A stretch of DNA of 64,000 nt from Neelides folsomi (taxonomy: Eukaryota > Arthropoda > Collembola > Neelipleona > Neelidae): the NCBI GenBank assembly GCA_034687125.1, contig JAQGBZ010000355.1, forward strand, positions 1 through 64,000. Reading direction: 5' to 3'. Shown here in pieces: positions 59,201 through 64,000 of the stretch; within the stretch, counting starts at the first letter, position 1; the number at the start of each line of letters is the position of its first letter. The translations under genes and the position numbers were made by a program. The notes under the pieces were generated by a model. That model was not told the origin of the DNA and made no database searches. It worked only from the letters and a program-made list of their open reading frames with translations.

Positions 59201-62200
59201 CAAGATCCACTGGGAGAGGAAGAGGAAAGAGATAAGGCCAAATCATAAGTATTATCGGCCAAATAAAACAGCTTTCAAATTCAGACATTTCGCCTGCTCT
59301 ATCTCCCATCAAACAATAAAATAGTTCTTTATCCTTTAATTGACTATATAAACCCTCCTTAAAAACACTCTTCATGTAAAAACCCATCCACAAAAGAGAT
59401 CCTCAAAATATAGTTTTACTATACAACACTTTGTAATAGAAAATAAACCACAATGGATTTCCCAACTCAAAGTATTACATAGCTTACATACCAAGATAGT
59501 TATATTGGAATGGAGCACAAATATAAATAAAAAAATTCTTTCTCCACAAACTGCATCTTTGAAGGAAAAAGCTCTAATTCCATTTATGCCCCACTCAAAT
59601 GGTAACCTACAAAGGGAAGTTTTTCTTGAGCGAAACGATTAGCTATTCAAGAAGTGCGGAAGAAAGTAATTTATCTATATCAATTTTTCATTTTTAATTC
59701 TCAACTTTTCTCTCTTGCCCCTATGTACATACTATTAGTTTCAAAACCATGAAAGTTCTCATATTTGAAGAGCTGAAAGAGGAGTTGTGAGAAAAAAAGA
59801 CGCTCAACATCTCACTACTACTTAAAGAGGGAATCCAAGCCTCGACAACCTATTTGTCTATTAAACAACTTGAAACATTTCACTTGGTAAGATTACAAAG
59901 TAATGAAAAAGGTTTATAAGAATAAATTTATTTTACTCTCAGCAGGGGCTCTTCCTTTCACTCCCCAAACCCAACGAGAGGGAGGGAAAATCCTTAAAAG
60001 AGGGAGAGAGCGAGTTTGGTTCGCTATCTCAATCTGACCATCAGCTCCCATGCCATTCCAGAATAGAGGAAGAAAGCCAGTGATGGCGGATCGGAATCTG
60101 CACGCAAATAACGAAATGCCATGTCTCCTGATCTCTAAAAGGAGATATAAGGTCCAGAGACCCACACTCGACCCCACAGACTATTTTATCTCTCGATGAA
60201 AGTATGTGAAAGCCATTGGTATTTTTCAACCAAACAGTATCAACATTGGGCTCACATTATCAAGAAGGGGCCCATTCCATAATACTTCCCCCCCTTCTCA
60301 TTTCTCTTCAAAATATGGTTATTTCATATTACCACCCTTTTAGCCATTGCGTGATTCTTAATTAAAAACTTTCCTCCTACCCTTCGACATTGGGTGCACG
60401 AGTGGGAGAAATCTCTCCTTAAAAATCTCAAGGACATTAAATATATTAAGCCTTCAAGTTCTGTAATTAAAAAGTCGTAAAATGCAATTCCTAGACTTCC
60501 ATTGAACAGATTAACGCCAAGCTCACGAGGAGGAAAGTCTAACTAATTAAATATGGCATTATCAAGTTTTTTAAGTACATTTGGGTTCCGGGAGTAATTG
60601 ACTTCATACCTGGAGAAACCGGAGTTTCCGTCTTCTTAAATGACTCGATCTCTGGTGACTGGATAAACGAGGATTGGGTCGAAGCCTTGAACGGCGAAAG
60701 TGATTCTTCTTCCTCCTCCTCTTCTTCTTCTTCTTTCGACTCGGCAGGGTTTGTGACGAGCGGGACCTCGGCGCGTGCCGACGTTATCTGTAAATTCGGA
60801 CTGAGTGAGTTGTTCTTTCTCCATAGTCCGATAAGTGGGCTCATTAAAAAATAGAGAGAACACGGTCGAGGGGGCAAAGTTCGTCCAGTATATAATATAC
60901 ATAAAAGAGAGATAGCATTTTCTCTACATCCTGCGTGCGGAAGGTGATTGGAAGGGGAACAAGGCAGTAAGCTTTTAGCAAGTTGGGAATAGTAGGACAA
61001 GTCATGCAACTCGTATCTCAATCTCAGTTTATAAACATTCTTCCAATCCTCTTACGTTTCCTCAAATGGTCCAGCACCTCACGGCCCACTCCGTTTATCG
61101 TCATTTATACAAATTCATCGGAATAGGCCTCGAGATACAAAAAATGGCTAAAAACAATCTTTTTGTGCATGAAACCGGAGTGGCATATCGCTCGCAGTAC
61201 TATATTTACCGTAAGTACCATGCATAGTTTCCCTTTTAGATTAAATGATGTTTTATAGACTTCAAAGTCCGAAATAACCTCTTTAGCTGTCTTGTAGTGG
61301 TACGTGTGTGTGTATTGTGTACCTTTAGTAGTCTTAACATATAGTGGGAGCGACAAACTTTGCCGAAGCACTTTCTGCATACTTTACCTCTTGGTTCAAC
61401 TTGGAATATTGTATAGAACATTTACTTTCTTCGCATGGGCCATTACATTTCTATTATGGTTAGACAACCGACAGTGGGGATGTGGGGAGATTAAGAAAAT
61501 AACTTTCCTTTTATATCGCATTTACTGCTTCATTAAAAGGGAGTTTATCAATAATGTAGGATATCTCAATTGCTTTTGAATGGTGATAAGGGAGCAAGGG
61601 GTTTCATGAGGAGTTCTTCCTAATTCCTCAGGTTTTGGCCTCCACTAATCGGGCCAAGGAAAGGAGACAGAACCATCCATCCTCCACCCCACTCTTCTTC
61701 TTCTTCATTTAATGTACAATGTTCAAGTGTGAGACTAATATATTAAATGCAGCATAGGCGCTGTTCGCAAGATTAAAGGTCTACAGACCTAACAATGAGG
61801 TACATTATGGAATGAATCCCCCTGACTCTTCATCTCCTCAAGATTCCCTCACTCTCTCTTCTCTGAGAAAATGACATAAAGATAAGGCTAATTAAACACG
61901 TAAGGATAAAAAAGTGAAGTCCTTCCCTCTCGAACCCTCCCCATTTCCCGGTGACATTCCTTCGGGACGGGCTTAGCTTTGCTCATTCCCTCTCCGCATT
62001 CTCTCCACTCTTCTTCATCGGTTAGCGTGTCTAGGACATTTTTCAAGTGTCAAGAACAAAACCTACCTCGGGCAATGGAATGGATCCGAGTGACGATGAG
62101 TCGGATCCGACTGGCTTTTGTCCAGATTCAAGACTCTGCTCAGCTCCCATCGCTGTTTCCCTCGCTCGTTCTTGAGCCTCTTCATCGACTTCCCTATCCC

Positions 62201-62796
62201 TCGGCGGTGTTTGATCTCGGCGAATTGGATCGGTCGGAAGGTCAAAGGGTGAGAATTGTGGTAATGGAACCCGCCAGTAATTGAAGCTATTGAACCCATC
62301 AGGAGTTGGTTCTCTTCCGGCTCGCTTATCATATTCTTCCTTCCGGATTTCTTCAAAGCTCATGGTTAGGGCTTTGGAGGAAATCATGAGCCGTCGAGGG
62401 TCAATATCCACTTCAATACCATCGTCATCTTCCAGACTTAACTCCTCCGTTGGATCATTTGTCCTCTCAGCCTCATTATCTCTTGGGTCTATCTCCATTT
62501 CAATGACTGTGCTGCTGTCTTGACTTTCATCTTTCTCATCGTTACCTTCGACCCCGGAAGAATCTTCATTTTTATTGGTAAAATACTCATTCAAAAATTT
62601 CTTGCATAAAGGATCAATTTCTGACTTCTCTTTTAAAGTTCTTTCACACATTTTTTTTTCCCTCGGACTAAAGTGTGATTTTGAATTGAATTCAATTTCG
62701 CCTTTTTGGTCAACGGTACCCATTTTCTTTAATTTCTCCTCTTTCATTCGTTCTTTTTCTTTCTCGGCCTCCAATTCCTCAACTTCCTTCGCTAAC
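56284..62796 (-). CDS. PPP4R1: Protein phosphatase 4 regulatory subunit 1, 3' part
   Basis: Eight exons are in the window: 62067-62796, 60610-60787, 58123-58260, 57814-58061, 57563-57724, 56919-57140, 56504-56798 and 56284-56408. Every junction matches in phase. The first opens in phase 2, so N-terminal HEAT-repeat exons lie beyond position 64000. The subunit binds the PP4 catalytic subunit and directs its dephosphorylation targets. Links to the family are FNSFNYWRVPLPQ in the acidic middle region, the C-terminal HEAT repeats beginning at VPHALLDHFVKMSDAQ, NLPAVVVTLGPQNW, WKVRYTLASSLHELAKVIG, NALIKDLDEVRMGILKNL, DNKRNWRFRLELAQQ, and PHLIELSEDSVPNVRIIVAK. Exon 60610-60787 includes a run of ten Glu. 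The third and fourth exons are separated by a 61-nt intron. Confidence 0.92.
58261..60609 (-). other. Long PPP4R1 intron
   Basis: About 2.3 kb with no internal gene that I can support. Frames at 59001-59393 and 59914-60229 on both strands are unrecognised and lack splice context. The sequence is purine/pyrimidine-skewed in places. Confidence 0.6.
60788..62066 (-). other. PPP4R1 intron
   Basis: About 1.3 kb between the phase-0 donor after PLPE and the phase-0 acceptor before ITSARAE. Nothing else is seen in it. Confidence 0.65.
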
Positions 62797-64000
62797 CTAA
62801 AGAAGAAATAAACAGAAAAAAACGCAATAAAATCTCATCCGTACAATAAAACTTGAAAATGCAGAGAGGAAAAAAATCCCCTTCCGCCCTTCTCTCCATA
62901 TCCATAACTTTGTTTCACATTTAAAAACTGTGAAATTGAAGCATTTTTGCCAACTCATTTCAACTTTACTTCCAGCAGTTACCTCATGATGCATTAAATT
63001 AGTCTCATCTTTCATTATGAACAACTTGGTCACAAAAACCATTAGATTTATCTACCCACACCCAACCAAGACTCTTCCCTATTGCACCAAAGATGATGAT
63101 GATGGGGCTCTCATGTAAATACACTCTGCATGAGGGTAATATTAAAGAGCGTAATGAACGTGATTTCTGGTAATATCGGACTAAATTTACTGAGGGGTTC
63201 GTTCCTTGGAAATATTTCGAAGCTTAATTCTCCTCAAGGGATTGGGAAACGTCTTGTTAAACAAGAAGAGATAGAATGAAAACCTCCGTATGTAAACGAT
63301 GCTCAGGCCGATTCTCTCTCTAATGTTCCCTCCAACATGAGACCAGAAATGGTGTAATGGCCAATATGCGTGGGCGACTTTCTCTCTTAAATGTCCCTTA
63401 GTGAATATGATCCGACTTGACTGAGGATCCAACAGAGTGATGAGGGCGGATACCGAACAACTTCCCTCTCACTGGGATTACGAGAGAGGAAGTTTCATTA
63501 CCATAAATATATCATCAAGTGATATGAAGGGACTTGGATCATTATGATGATAAATCATGTGTTATTCACTCACTTTCACACTCCCCCCCTCAGCGCTCCA
63601 TTATATGAGATTGTGTGGGGAGGGAGGGCAGAGAGGTTATGGCTTCTTCGCACATGACACTCTCGACGGATCCTATCTTTCCACTCTCAAGACTTTGATC
63701 CCATGCCCCTTTAACTGGGACGGAACAGGCGAGAGAGGAATGTGTGAACATTTATACCATTCATAAAAGATGTTCTTTTCAAGGGTCTTGGTCTCAATCC
63801 ACTTGAGAGCTTCACTCACGGATATGAGTTGAGTCAATGGCGATCCTCCTCTACTAGGCTATATATAAAAAATATAGTGAGGATATCGTACCAATGGATA
63901 AATAATGATCCAAGAAACATAAAATGTATCATATCATAAATGTAATAATAGTGCATTTGATCATTTTAATGGAAGCAAACGGGAGCTTTTGATACAACAT
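62797..64000 (-). other. PPP4R1 intron running off the window
   Basis: A clean acceptor (TTTATTTCTTCTTTAG) ends at 62797. The rest of the window up to 64000 shows no exon I can join to it, so the missing HEAT-repeat exons start further on. Short frames at 62797-63042 and 63187-63432 (minus) and 63557-63766 (plus) are taken as chance. Confidence 0.5.

Overview
This window looks like the nuclear genome of an arthropod, most likely a crustacean and plausibly a copepod. The base composition is AT-rich, many introns are 50-150 nt with GT-AG ends, genes are split into many small exons, and every recognisable protein is a metazoan orthologue. The species is inferred; no rRNA, mitochondrial gene or other species marker is present. 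Exon models below were built by hand: I matched splice sites and reading phase on both sides of each junction, so most models are continuous in frame.

Layout: (a) 1-189, the edge of a hAT-like DNA transposon with 41-bp subterminal repeats. (b) 972-4936, two minus-strand genes for secreted low-complexity proteins, one Trp-rich (GW repeats) and one Gln/Tyr/Pro-rich, each with a tiny first exon for the start of a signal peptide and a TATA box. (c) 5903-8407, an SLC35F5-like transporter (minus). (d) 9645-11873, an uncharacterised conserved protein with a possible papain-like Cys/His/Asn triad and a GC-AG intron (plus). (e) 12679-15001, dynein light intermediate chain (minus). (f) 15814-16323, NDUFS5 (plus). 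(g) About 14 kb with no assignable gene, then a TGIF-type TALE homeobox gene at 32739-33874 (plus); a candidate upstream coding exon at 18148-18343 is phase-compatible with it. (h) 39245-45226, a carbohydrate sulfotransferase (minus) whose long first intron holds a LINE fossil. (i) 48855-51210, DET1 (minus). (j) 51946-53533, a PEBP gene with two alternative first exons, one resembling a mitochondrial presequence and one a signal peptide (plus). (k) 53795-55769, a Tubby/TULP gene (minus), tail-to-tail with PEBP. (l) 56284-62796 and beyond the window, the 3' part of PPP4R1 (minus).

Most genes are unrelated housekeeping or signalling genes that simply sit together. The points I find most worth following up are the Trp-repeat secreted protein, the dual-leader PEBP gene with a perfect 35-nt palindrome in an intron, the uncharacterised Cys/His/Asn protein, and the possible distant alternative first exon of TGIF.
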